Source: Frankiaceae bacterium (GTDB lineage Bacteria > Actinomycetota > Actinomycetes > Mycobacteriales > SCTD01). From it: DNA of 38,510 nucleotides. The notes under the pieces were generated by a model. That model saw only the letters and a program-made list of their open reading frames with translations. It had not been told where the DNA came from and did not search any database. The stretch spans positions 1 through 38,510 of the forward strand of contig JAENVS010000048.1 of NCBI GenBank assembly GCA_016650445.1. Reading direction: 5' to 3'. Positions 17,551-25,863 of the stretch are shown one piece after another (positions within the stretch are counted from its first letter, which is position 1; each line of letters starts with the position of its first letter). Made by a program: the position numbers and the translations under genes.

Positions 17551-18323
17551 CGGTCTTCGAGCTCCGCGGGGGGTGCGTCGCGCTCGGTGGGCGCGAGATC
17601 CTGCACGACGTCAGCGTCAGCGTCGACAGCGGTGAGTTCGTCGCGATCCTCGGCGCGAACGGCTCGGGCAAGACGACCTTGGTGCGCACCCTGGTCGGGT
17701 TGGTGCCGCTCTCAGCCGGGACACTCGAGGTCTTCGGCACGCCGCTGGCCCGTTTCCGCGACTGGCCGCGACTGGGCTACGTGCCCCAGCGGCTGTCGGT
17801 CGGCGGCGGTGTGCCGGCCACCGTGCGCGAGGTGGTGGCCTCCGGTCGCACCGGCCGCGCCCATCGGCTGCGCCGGCTCGGTCGCGCCGATCACGCCGCG
17901 ATCGACCATGCCCTCGAAGACGTCGGGCTGTCCCATCGCGGGTCCGACGCCGTCGCGACGCTGTCGGGAGGTCAGCAGCAGCGGGTGCTGATCGCGCGGG
18001 CGCTGGCAGGCGAGCCGGAGGTCCTCGTCCTCGATGAGCCCACGGCCGGCGTCGACGCCGACAGCCAGGACACGCTCGCCGGCGCACTCGGGCACCTCGC
18101 CGGCCAGGGTGGCAGCGTCGTGCTCGTCGCGCACGAGCTGGGCCCGCTCGCCGACCTGATCGGTCGCGCCGTCGTCATGAGCGGTGGACGCGTCGCGTCG
18201 GATGGGCCACCGCCCGAGCCGGAGGGCCATCACGCGCACGTCGGCCATATCCACACGCACGCGCACGAGACGCACGACCGCGGTCACCCCTCGGTCCTCG
18301 AGCCGCGGACGTTCGACCGATGA
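17547..18323 (+). CDS. znuC: Zinc ABC transporter ATPase ZnuC with His-rich C-terminal tail
   Basis: ATP-binding subunit driving zinc import. 258 residues: Walker A GANGSGKTT, Q-loop YVPQRL, signature LSGGQQQRV, Walker B VLVLDEP and H-loop VAHELG. After the ABC fold comes a tail with nine His in residues 228-247, able to bind zinc at the cytoplasmic face. The tail may sense or buffer incoming zinc (inference). Starts inside the znuA stop (ATGA) and ends in an ATGA with znuB, so the three are translationally coupled. Confidence 0.95.
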   Translation: MTVFELRGGCVALGGREILHDVSVSVDSGEFVAILGANGSGKTTLVRTLVGLVPLSAGTLEVFGTPLARFRDWPRLGYVPQRLSVGGGVPATVREVVASGRTGRAHRLRRLGRADHAAIDHALEDVGLSHRGSDAVATLSGGQQQRVLIARALAGEPEVLVLDEPTAGVDADSQDTLAGALGHLAGQGGSVVLVAHELGPLADLIGRAVVMSGGRVASDGPPPEPEGHHAHVGHIHTHAHETHDRGHPSVLEPRTFDR

Positions 18324-19129
18324 GCTTCCTGGAGTACGAGTTCATGCAGCGGGCGCTGGTGGCGGCCGTGCTGGTCGGCGTCGCCGCACCGGCGATCGGC
18401 ACGTTCCTGGTGCAGCGGCGACTGTCGCTGATGGGCGACGGGATCGGGCACATCGCGCTCACCGGCGTCGCCCTCGGCTTCCTGCTCGGCACGGCTCCGG
18501 TGCTGACCGCGATCGTCGTCGCGATCCTCGGCGCCGTGGCGATCGAGCTGCTGCGGGAGCGAGGCCGCACGACAGGTGACGTCGCACTCGCGCTGCTCTT
18601 CTACGGCGGCATCGCCGGCGGCGTACTGCTCATCGGCTTGTCGCCCGGTGGGTCCAGCGCGACGTTGGTGAGCTACCTGTTCGGGTCGCTCTCCAGCGTC
18701 CGGCCGACAGACCTCGTCGTCATCGCCGGGCTGTCCGTCGCGGTCATCGGCGTCGTCGCGGTCTTCGGGCGCGAGCTGTTCGCGGTGTGCTCCGACGAGG
18801 AGGTGGCGCGCGTCTCAGGTCTGCCGGTTCGTTTCCTCAACATCCTCGTCGCCGTGACGGCAGCCGTGACCGTGACCGTGGCGATGCGGGTCGTGGGGCT
18901 GCTCCTGGTCAGCGCCCTGATGGTGGTGCCCGTCGCAGCGGCGCAGCAGCTCAGCGCGTCCTTCCGCGCGACGCTCGTCGGCGCATGCGCGGTCGGCATG
19001 CTCGCGAGTGTCGGTGGCCTGGTCGTCGCGTTCTACGCCGACGTGGCGCCGGGCGCGAGCACTGTCGTGCTCGCGCTGGGCGGCTTCCTCGTCGCGGCGC
19101 TCGCATCCCAGCTGCGGCCGGTGCGATGA
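18320..19129 (+). CDS. znuB: Zinc ABC transporter permease ZnuB
   Basis: Integral membrane subunit of the ABC-3 family, 269 residues. About eight hydrophobic segments can be seen, beginning EFMQRALVAAVLVGVAAPAIG. The family hallmark LVQRRLSLMGDGIGHIALTG follows, then AIELLRERGRTTGDVALAL near the ATPase-coupling loop. Late helices include VVGLLLVSALMVVPVAAAQQL. ATGA overlaps at both ends place it between znuC and zur. Confidence 0.95.
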   Translation: MSFLEYEFMQRALVAAVLVGVAAPAIGTFLVQRRLSLMGDGIGHIALTGVALGFLLGTAPVLTAIVVAILGAVAIELLRERGRTTGDVALALLFYGGIAGGVLLIGLSPGGSSATLVSYLFGSLSSVRPTDLVVIAGLSVAVIGVVAVFGRELFAVCSDEEVARVSGLPVRFLNILVAVTAAVTVTVAMRVVGLLLVSALMVVPVAAAQQLSASFRATLVGACAVGMLASVGGLVVAFYADVAPGASTVVLALGGFLVAALASQLRPVR

Positions 19130-19497
19130 CGCGGCAGCGGACAGCCGTGAGTCGCGCCCTGGAGTCGGCGGACGGCTTCCAGAGCGCGCAGGCGCTGCAC
19201 GACGCGATGCGGCACGCCGGCGAGAGCGTGGGGCTCACCACGGTCTACCGGCACCTGCAGGCGCTGGCCGACGCCGGTGAGGTCGACGTGCTGCGAACCG
19301 CCGACGGCGAGGCGGTCTACCGCCGCTGCCTCGCGGACGACCACCACCACCACCTCGTCTGCCGGTCGTGCGGGACGACGGTCGAGGTGACCGGGCCGGC
19401 CGTCGAGACCTGGGCGGAGCAGGTCGCCAAGAAGCACGGCTTCCGCGACGTCACCCACACCGTCGAGGTCTTCGGCACCTGCCGCGACTGCGGCTAG
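19126..19497 (+). CDS. zur: Zinc uptake regulator Zur (Fur family)
   Basis: Zinc-dependent repressor of zinc acquisition. 123 residues. The winged-helix DNA-binding part contains SVGLTTVYRHLQALADAGEVD; the dimer/metal part has DDHHHHLVCRSCG and ends in GTCRDCG, giving the two Cys pairs of the structural zinc site. The start ATG overlaps the znuB stop (ATGA). It is the fourth gene of an operon headed by a Zur-type palindrome at 16641, which points to autoregulation. Its stop overlaps the converging aldehyde dehydrogenase stop in the shared tetranucleotide CTAG. Confidence 0.95.
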   Translation: MTRQRTAVSRALESADGFQSAQALHDAMRHAGESVGLTTVYRHLQALADAGEVDVLRTADGEAVYRRCLADDHHHHLVCRSCGTTVEVTGPAVETWAEQVAKKHGFRDVTHTVEVFGTCRDCG

Positions 19498-20867
19498 GCG
19501 CGCCAGACGGTCTTGATGTTGCAGAACTCCCGGATGCCGTGGGCGGCCAGCTCGCGGCCGTAGCCGCTGTTCTTGACACCGCCGAAGGGCAGCTCGGGGT
19601 ACGACGTCGTCATGCCGTTGAGGAAGACCATCCCGGCCTCGGCGTCGCGGACGAAGCGCTCCTGCTCGTCAGGGTCGTCGGTCCAGAAGTTGGAGCCGAG
19701 GCCGAACTGCGTGTCGTTGGCCAGCCGGACGGCCTCGTCGATGTCGGCGAAGGTGCGCACGACGGCGACCGGACCGAACGCCTCCTCGGTCCAGATCTGC
19801 ATGTCCTCGGTGACGTCGGTGAGCACCGTCGGCGGGTAGTACCAGCCCTCCCCCTCGATGCTCCTGCCGCCGCAACGGACGCTCGCGCCCTTCGCGACCG
19901 CGTCCGTCACGAGTTCCTCGAGGTCGTTGCGACCGCTCTCCGTGGCGAGGGGACCGACGTCCGTGGCGTCGTCGGTCGGGTCTCCGACGACGAGCGCCTG
20001 CATCCGCTCGACGAACAGGCGGGTCCACACCTGCGCGACCTCCGCGTGCACCAGGAAGCGCTTCGCTGCGATGCAGCTCTGGCCGTTGTTCTGCACCCTT
20101 GCGGTCACCGCCACGTCTGCGGCCCTCGCCAGGTCGGCCGACGGCATGACGACGAAGGGATCGCTGCCGCCGAGCTCCAGGACGGTCTTCTTCAGCTGCC
20201 GACCGCCGATCGACGCGACTGCCTTTCCGGCGGACGTGCTGCCGGTGAGGGTTACCGCGACGACGCGGTCGTCGGCGAGCAGCCGCTCGACCTTGTCGGA
20301 GCCGATGAGCAGTGCCTGGAAGACGTCGGCCGGGAAGCCGGCCCGGCGGAAGAGCTGCTCAAGGTAGAGCGCGGTCTGCGGCACGTTCGACGCGTGCTTG
20401 AGCAGTCCGACGTTGCCGGCCATCAAGGCGGGAGCTGCGAAGCGCATCACCTGCCACATCGGGAAGTTCCACGGCATCACCGCGAGCACCGGTCCCATCG
20501 GCTGGTAGCGCGTAAAGGCAGCTGACGCCTTGACCGCGCCGGCGTCGGCCGGCTCATCAGCCAGGAACTCCGCCGCGTGATCGGCGTAGTAGCGACAACC
20601 GGCCGCGCACTTCGCGACCTCGAGCTTGGCGGCGTCGACCGTCTTGCCCATCTCGGTCGTCATCAGCACAGCGAGCTCGTCGGTGTCGGCGTCGAGGATG
20701 TCGGCGGCCGACCGCATCCACCCAGCCCGCTGCTCGAGTGTCGTCAGGCGGTACGACGAGAAGGCGCCCGCCGCGCGAGCAACGCGGTCGCCGAGCTCGG
20801 CATCGCTGAGCGGCTCGAAAGTCTTGAGGGTCTCACCGGTTGCGGGGTTCACCGTCGCGATCGCCAT
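19494..20867 (-). CDS. NAD(P)-dependent succinate-semialdehyde dehydrogenase-type ALDH
   Basis: Oxidises an aldehyde to the acid. 457 residues from ATG 20867 (MAIATVNPATGETLKTF), the normal N-terminus of the GabD/Sad branch. Active-site parts: MPWNFPMWQV (Asn), LTGSTSAGKAV (cofactor loop), VLELGGSDPFVV (general-base Glu) and NNGQSCIAAKR (nucleophile Cys). Succinate semialdehyde is the most likely substrate by overall resemblance, but GABA genes are not nearby, so I give no symbol. It lies 10 bp after the VOC gene in the recO-uppS transcription unit. Confidence 0.9.
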   Translation of the reverse strand: MAIATVNPATGETLKTFEPLSDAELGDRVARAAGAFSSYRLTTLEQRAGWMRSAADILDADTDELAVLMTTEMGKTVDAAKLEVAKCAAGCRYYADHAAEFLADEPADAGAVKASAAFTRYQPMGPVLAVMPWNFPMWQVMRFAAPALMAGNVGLLKHASNVPQTALYLEQLFRRAGFPADVFQALLIGSDKVERLLADDRVVAVTLTGSTSAGKAVASIGGRQLKKTVLELGGSDPFVVMPSADLARAADVAVTARVQNNGQSCIAAKRFLVHAEVAQVWTRLFVERMQALVVGDPTDDATDVGPLATESGRNDLEELVTDAVAKGASVRCGGRSIEGEGWYYPPTVLTDVTEDMQIWTEEAFGPVAVVRTFADIDEAVRLANDTQFGLGSNFWTDDPDEQERFVRDAEAGMVFLNGMTTSYPELPFGGVKNSGYGRELAAHGIREFCNIKTVWRA

Positions 20868-20877
20868 GCGACCGACG

Positions 20878-21243
20878 TTAGGCGAACGGGCCGATCGCCT
20901 CCACCAGCTCGACCGCATTGCCCTCGGGGTCGGCGGTCATGCCGCGTCGCGCGCCGGCGATGCGCGCCTTCGGCGCCCACGGGTGCCCGGATGCCGTCAG
21001 CCGCCAGACGACGGCGTCCAGGTCGTCGACGGTCATGGCGAAGTGCTGCTCCGGATGGCGCTCACCGGGCTTCTCACTGACGTGGACCTGCGTGCTGCCA
21101 CCCGGGAAGTCGAACCAAGCCCCGGTCTGGTCGACACCCTGCGTCGGCTTGTCGACGCGCTTCAGACCCAGCAGCTCGTAGAACGGGACGACCGCCTCGG
21201 TGCGCCCCGGTGCAACGACGACGTTGACGTGATGCAGCCTCAT
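20878..21243 (-). CDS. VOC-superfamily (glyoxalase-fold) protein
   Basis: 121-residue vicinal-oxygen-chelate domain: [27 protein letters not shown] (first beta-alpha module, possible ligand His4 or His5), then [17 protein letters not shown] and [16 protein letters not shown] (conserved Glu). Such proteins can be lactoylglutathione-type lyases, dioxygenases or resistance proteins; the sequence does not settle which. ATG 21243 overlaps the uppS stop (ATGA), so it is coupled to uppS; an upstream in-frame start at 21297 would overlap uppS deeply and is not favoured. Confidence 0.83.
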   Translation of the reverse strand: MRLHHVNVVVAPGRTEAVVPFYELLGLKRVDKPTQGVDQTGAWFDFPGGSTQVHVSEKPGERHPEQHFAMTVDDLDAVVWRLTASGHPWAPKARIAGARRGMTADPEGNAVELVEAIGPFA

Positions 21244-22013
21244 GTCGCACCACCGTAGCGACGGTCCCGACTCGCGTAGATCTCGACGGCCCGCCACAGG
21301 TCACGGCGGTCGACGTCCGGCCACAGCACGTCGAGGAACACCATCTCGGCGTACGCCGACTGCCACAGCAAGAAGTTGCTCGTGCGCTGCTCGCCCGACG
21401 TGCGCAGGAACAGGTCGACGTCCGGCATGTCGGGCTCGTCGAGGTAGCGAGTGAGCACCCGCTCGTCGACCTTCGACGGGTCCACCTTCCCGGCGGCGAC
21501 GTCGAGCGCCAGCGCACGCGCGGCGTCGACGATCTCGGCGCGTCCTCCGTAGTTGACGCACATCGTCAGGGTCAGCACGTCGTTGTCGCGCGTCAGCTCC
21601 TCCGCCTGCTCGAGCTCGGAGATGACAGACCGCCACAGCTTCGGGCGGCGGCCGGCCCACCGGACCCGGACGCCGAGCTCGTGCATCTCGTCGCGGCGGC
21701 GGCGGATGACGTCACGGTTGAAGCCCATGAGGAAGCGCACCTCGTCGGGCGATCGCTTCCAGTTCTCCGTGGAGAAGGCGTAGGCCGAGACCCACTTCAC
21801 GCCGAGCTGGATCGCGCCCTCGACCACGTCGAACAGCGACGACTCCCCCTCCTCATGCCCCCTCGTGCGGGGCAGGTCGCGCTCCTTGGCCCATCGGCCG
21901 TTGCCGTCCATGACGATCGCGACGTGCCGCGGGACGAGGTCGGCGGGGATCGGTGGTGGCGTGGCCCCGGAGGGGTGTGCCGCGGGAGCCCGGACCGAGG
22001 TCCGGCGCCTCAT
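21240..22013 (-). CDS. uppS: Isoprenyl transferase (undecaprenyl/decaprenyl diphosphate synthase, cis-type)
   Basis: Condenses isopentenyl diphosphate onto an allylic diphosphate to make the polyprenyl carrier for cell-wall synthesis. 257 residues. Motifs: [13 protein letters not shown] (catalytic Asp), [28 protein letters not shown] and [19 protein letters not shown] with [12 protein letters not shown] at the end. A hydrophilic N-terminal extension of about 25 residues precedes the domain. ATGA overlap with recO upstream and with the VOC gene downstream. recO-uppS adjacency is usual in actinomycetes. Confidence 0.96.
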   Translation of the reverse strand: MRRRTSVRAPAAHPSGATPPPIPADLVPRHVAIVMDGNGRWAKERDLPRTRGHEEGESSLFDVVEGAIQLGVKWVSAYAFSTENWKRSPDEVRFLMGFNRDVIRRRRDEMHELGVRVRWAGRRPKLWRSVISELEQAEELTRDNDVLTLTMCVNYGGRAEIVDAARALALDVAAGKVDPSKVDERVLTRYLDEPDMPDVDLFLRTSGEQRTSNFLLWQSAYAEMVFLDVLWPDVDRRDLWRAVEIYASRDRRYGGAT

Positions 22014-22741
22014 GCGCGCTCGACGAGCGGCAGTGATCGCAGCCCCCGTTCGAGGTGCCACTGCAGATGCGCGGCGACCAGTCCGCTGCCCTCGCGCCGG
22101 GTGCGCTCCTCGGACCGAGCGGCGGCGGCCCACTCCCCCGTCAGCAGGTCGCGCATCAGCGCGAGCGCCGCCGGTGACGGCGACGCCGCCCCCGGTGGGC
22201 GGCAGGCCGAGCAGACGGTGCCACCCGCGGGCACCGAGAAGGCGCGGTGCGGACCCGGGGCGCCGCAGCCCGCGCACTCGTCCAGGGCGGGCGCGTAGCC
22301 GGCGACGGACATCGCCCGCAGCAGGAACGCGTCGAGGACCATCGAGGGGTCCTTCTCGCCCTCGGTGAGCGCGCGGAGCGCCCCGATGACCAGCAGGAAC
22401 AGCCGCAGCGCCGGCTCCTTCTCCTCCGCGGTGAGCCGCTCGGCGGTCTCCAGCACGGCCGTCCCGACCGTGTAGCGGGGGTAGTCCGCGCACAGGGCGT
22501 CGCCGTACGACATCAGGCTCTCGGCCTGGTTCACGATGTCGAGCGACCGGCCGACGTACAGCTGGAGGTCGACATGACTGAACGGCTCGACCGTCGCGCC
22601 GAACTTCGAGCGGGTACGGCGCACGCCCTTGGCGACAGCTCGGACGCGGCCGTTCCGGCGGGTCAGCACCGTGATGATGCGGTCGGCCTCGCCGAGCTTC
22701 TGCGTGCGCAGGACGACGCCCTCGTCCCGGTAGAGAGTCAT
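22010..22741 (-). CDS. recO: DNA repair protein RecO
   Basis: Loads RecA on SSB-coated gaps with RecR in the RecFOR pathway. 243 residues: OB-fold N-terminus with [20 protein letters not shown] and [18 protein letters not shown], a helical middle, and a C-terminal zinc site with CAGCG and CSAC pairs. ATG 22741 is chosen because the OB domain begins there. First gene of the recO-uppS-VOC-ALDH unit, divergent from the EAL gene over about 120 bp that must hold both promoters. Confidence 0.95.
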   Translation of the reverse strand: MTLYRDEGVVLRTQKLGEADRIITVLTRRNGRVRAVAKGVRRTRSKFGATVEPFSHVDLQLYVGRSLDIVNQAESLMSYGDALCADYPRYTVGTAVLETAERLTAEEKEPALRLFLLVIGALRALTEGEKDPSMVLDAFLLRAMSVAGYAPALDECAGCGAPGPHRAFSVPAGGTVCSACRPPGAASPSPAALALMRDLLTGEWAAAARSEERTRREGSGLVAAHLQWHLERGLRSLPLVERA

Positions 22742-22865
22742 CCGCGTGGGAGCGGGCAGACCGAGCGGGGTGTCACGGACACACGGTAGACGGCCGGGGG
22801 TGCTCCGACACGGTTGACGCGGCGTGGCACGTGCCATGAGATCGCACAAAGCGAGAGGGTGGGGC

Positions 22866-24425
22866 GTGGCTGCGAAGGGGACGGCGCGACGTCCTGGCTG
22901 GGCACTGCCGCCGCAGCCTCCCGAGACCTGGGTCGGCGGCCTGTGGCTGTCCCTGCTGGTGGTCGCCGTGGTCGTGGCCGTCGTCGTGCCGATCGCCCCG
23001 GTTTGGAACGGCGCCGGCCAGGACGAGATCCTGCTCGCAGACGCGCGCGCGGTGGCTGCCGCCGCGGCCGTGATCGCCGCGTTCGTGCTGCTCGTCCAGT
23101 CCACGGTGGCCGGCGACCACTGGCTGCGCTGGATGGCAGGGGGCTTCGCCCTGGCCTTCCTGCTGCACCTCGCCTGCGTCGGCGGCCGGTCCGACCCGGA
23201 CGTGCTCGAGGCGCTGTCGATGCTGGCGCTGCTCGCCGTCCCGATCTGCGCGCTGACCGTTCGGCTCGTGGAGCGCAGCCTGGTCCTCCTGGTGCTACCC
23301 GCGGTCGCACTCGCGGTCGTTGCCGCCGCGGCCGTCTCGAGCGGCCCGCAGCTGCTGGCGGCTGACGACCTGCAAGGCGCCGCCCGCATCGGCTGGGCGG
23401 TCACAGCAGGGATCTCGGCGGTTGCGGCAGTGCTCTGGCTCCGACCGGCGCCGGGCTGCCGGCGCTGGGTCGGTGCCGGCCTCGCGATCGGAGCCGTCGC
23501 TGCCGTGGTGCACGCCGCTGCGTCCGCCGCGCGCGACGACGTGTGGTGGGCCGGAGTCGCCGGCGAGGCGCTGGCCGTGGCGGTGCCCGCAGTCGCGATC
23601 GGCCTTCGCACCGTGCTCGGCTACGGCCGGCAGAGCCGACGCTGGCATCAGCTCGAGGCGGAGATCAAGGCGCTGCGCCGAGGATCGCGGCTGCTGCCGG
23701 ACCGGTCCGTCACCCCGGAGGACGACGAGGGGCTGCCGGGCAAATCGGAGGTCAGGGCGATCCTCGCCGCCGCCGCCGTCCGGGTCGCACTGCAACCCGT
23801 CATCGAGCTCAAGACGGGCAACGTCGTGGGCAGCGAGGCCCTGTCGCGGTTCGGCGGCCGGGTGCCGACCGACCGGTGGTTCAAGGCCGCCACCAAGTAC
23901 GGCTACGGCGCCGAGCTGGAGCGCCTGTGCCTGTCGGCGGCAGTGGCGCTGCTCCCCACGCTGCCGGCCGACCAGTTCCTGGCAGTCAACATCTCGCCCG
24001 CCGCGCTCGCCGACAAGGGGGTCCAGGGGCTTCTCACCGGAGCCGACCTGACCCGGGTCGTCGTCGAGATCACCGAGCACGAGGCGGTGGAGAACTACGC
24101 GCTGACCCGGCTGGTGCTGGGACGGCTGCGGACGGCGGGGGCGCGGATCGCGGTCGACGACACCGGAGCAGGGTTCGCCAGTCTGCGACACGTCCTGATG
24201 CTGCAGCCCGACATCATCAAGCTCGACCTGAGCCTGACCCGCGACGTCGACGTCGACCGCCGTCAGCAGGCTCTCGTCCGCGCGGTGACCGCCTTCTCCG
24301 CCCAGGTCGGGGCCACCGTGCTGGCCGAGGGCGTCGAGACCCAGGAGCAGCTCGACACGCTCCGGGAGATCGGCGTCCGCCTCGGGCAGGGCTGGCACCT
24401 CGGCGTACCCGTCCTCGCGAGCTAG
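22866..24425 (+). CDS. Membrane EAL-domain cyclic-di-GMP phosphodiesterase
   Basis: 519 residues. About eight hydrophobic helices (residues roughly 25-250) form a membrane sensor, followed by a short linker and an EAL domain with no GGDEF domain. Residues for c-di-GMP hydrolysis are in place: SEALSRF, AVNISP, VEITEHE, DDTGAGFASL, IKLDLSL, AEGVET and a final GQGWHLG. It is therefore predicted to degrade c-di-GMP at the inner face of the membrane in response to an unknown signal. GTG 22866 follows a GAGAGGG at about six bases; GTG 22824 and ATG 22836 are in-frame alternatives without ribosome-binding sites. It is followed 34 bp later by the LVIVD protein. Confidence 0.9.
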   Translation: MAAKGTARRPGWALPPQPPETWVGGLWLSLLVVAVVVAVVVPIAPVWNGAGQDEILLADARAVAAAAAVIAAFVLLVQSTVAGDHWLRWMAGGFALAFLLHLACVGGRSDPDVLEALSMLALLAVPICALTVRLVERSLVLLVLPAVALAVVAAAAVSSGPQLLAADDLQGAARIGWAVTAGISAVAAVLWLRPAPGCRRWVGAGLAIGAVAAVVHAAASAARDDVWWAGVAGEALAVAVPAVAIGLRTVLGYGRQSRRWHQLEAEIKALRRGSRLLPDRSVTPEDDEGLPGKSEVRAILAAAAVRVALQPVIELKTGNVVGSEALSRFGGRVPTDRWFKAATKYGYGAELERLCLSAAVALLPTLPADQFLAVNISPAALADKGVQGLLTGADLTRVVVEITEHEAVENYALTRLVLGRLRTAGARIAVDDTGAGFASLRHVLMLQPDIIKLDLSLTRDVDVDRRQQALVRAVTAFSAQVGATVLAEGVETQEQLDTLREIGVRLGQGWHLGVPVLAS

Positions 24426-24459
24426 CAGGACCGCGCCGCTTCACGGCGAATTCAGCCTC

Positions 24460-25863
24460 GTGCTGAGACGCCTCGTGACTGCCGCTTGCGCCGTCGTGCT
24501 GCCCCTGTCCGTGCTGCCGGGATCTGCCGCAACGCCGACGGCGCCCCTCGCCCCGCCCGCGGGCGCGATCAGCTCCGGTGTGGAGTTCCTGGCCAACCTG
24601 CCCGAGCTCAAGAGCGCGATCTCGATCGACTTCATCGGCAGCACGATGTTCGCGTCGACCGTGACCGGCATCTACGCCTACGACGTCAGCGACCCCGCAG
24701 TGCCGGCGCTCGTCGGCGCCCTGCCGCAGTACATCTGGGAGAACGAGGACGTCGAGGTCGACGAGAAGCGCAAGCTGCTCTTCCTGTCGCGCGACCCGCG
24801 TGGGTTCACCTCCCCGGCGACCGCGGCGTTCCCATACGGCGCCGTGCAGGTCATCGACGTCAGCAACCCCACGGCGATGGTCCAGCTGTCGATGACGCTG
24901 CTGCCGAGCGGGCACACGACCTCCTGCGTCGACAGCTGCAACTACACCTGGACGGCGGGACCGGCAACAGGCCAGACGCAGCCGGCCGACTGGGGTGGCC
25001 GGCCGGTGTTCGCCCTCGACATGCGCAACCCCGCCCAGCCCGTGCAGTGCCCGCACCCGATCGACGAGCACCGCAACGACGGCAAGACCGACTACACGCA
25101 CGACGTACAGGTCGACCGCGACGGCGTCGCGTGGGTCTCCGGCAGCGGCGGCGTCCGCGGCTACTGGGTGAGCGGCAAGCACCGCAACGCGCAGACCGGC
25201 AAGGTGCAGAAGGCAACCGGCTGCGAGCCCGTTCCCTACGCCGGCGGGGGCACCGACCTCGGCCAGCTGTCCCGGGGCGGCGTCATGCACAACTCGTGGC
25301 ACCCGTCGTGGGCGAAGAACGTCCTGCTCGCCACCGAGGAGGTCACGGAGGGCGGCTGCCAGCAGCTCGGCAAGTTCGCGACGTACAGCCTGGACCGCTC
25401 GTACGGCGGCGGTGGGTTCCGCAGCACCAAGGAGAAGCCGTTCCGGCTGAAGGTCCTCGACACCTGGACCCCCGAGAAGCAGCCAGGCTCGTCCGGTTGC
25501 GGGTCGGCGCACTACTTCACCGACCGCGGTGACGGCATCACGGCCAACGCGTTCTACGGGCAGGGCACCCGGTTCCTCGACGTGCGCAACCCGAAGGACA
25601 TCAAGCAGGTGGCGTACTACCGGCCCGACGACGCCAACACCTGGGCCGCCTACTGGCGACCCGGCGGCTACGTCTTCGTCGCCGACTTCGACCGAGGCGT
25701 CGACGTGCTCAAGGTGACGATCGGCAAGAACGGCAAGGCGGTGACCGCGCCCGCGATGCCGGCCCGCTCACTTCGCAACCTGCCGAGCCGCGGCTTCGGC
25801 TGGATGTGCCAGGTGCCCGCCTCGATCGCCGCCGCCAACCCGCGGCTCGTCGCTCGCGGCTAG
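24460..25863 (+). CDS. Secreted LVIVD-repeat propeller protein
   Basis: 467 residues from GTG 24460. Signal peptide RRLVTAACAVVLPLSVLPGSAA. The mature part carries LVIVD-like repeats, seen as GIYAYDVSDPAVPALVG, GAVQVIDVSNPTAM, FALDMRNPAQPVQC and TRFLDVRNPKDIKQVAYYRP, which predict a beta-propeller. Several paired Cys fit an extracellular protein. No enzyme signature is visible; the family is of unknown function. It shares direction with the EAL gene 34 bp upstream. Its stop overlaps the era stop in CTAG. Confidence 0.82.
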   Translation: MLRRLVTAACAVVLPLSVLPGSAATPTAPLAPPAGAISSGVEFLANLPELKSAISIDFIGSTMFASTVTGIYAYDVSDPAVPALVGALPQYIWENEDVEVDEKRKLLFLSRDPRGFTSPATAAFPYGAVQVIDVSNPTAMVQLSMTLLPSGHTTSCVDSCNYTWTAGPATGQTQPADWGGRPVFALDMRNPAQPVQCPHPIDEHRNDGKTDYTHDVQVDRDGVAWVSGSGGVRGYWVSGKHRNAQTGKVQKATGCEPVPYAGGGTDLGQLSRGGVMHNSWHPSWAKNVLLATEEVTEGGCQQLGKFATYSLDRSYGGGGFRSTKEKPFRLKVLDTWTPEKQPGSSGCGSAHYFTDRGDGITANAFYGQGTRFLDVRNPKDIKQVAYYRPDDANTWAAYWRPGGYVFVADFDRGVDVLKVTIGKNGKAVTAPAMPARSLRNLPSRGFGWMCQVPASIAAANPRLVARG

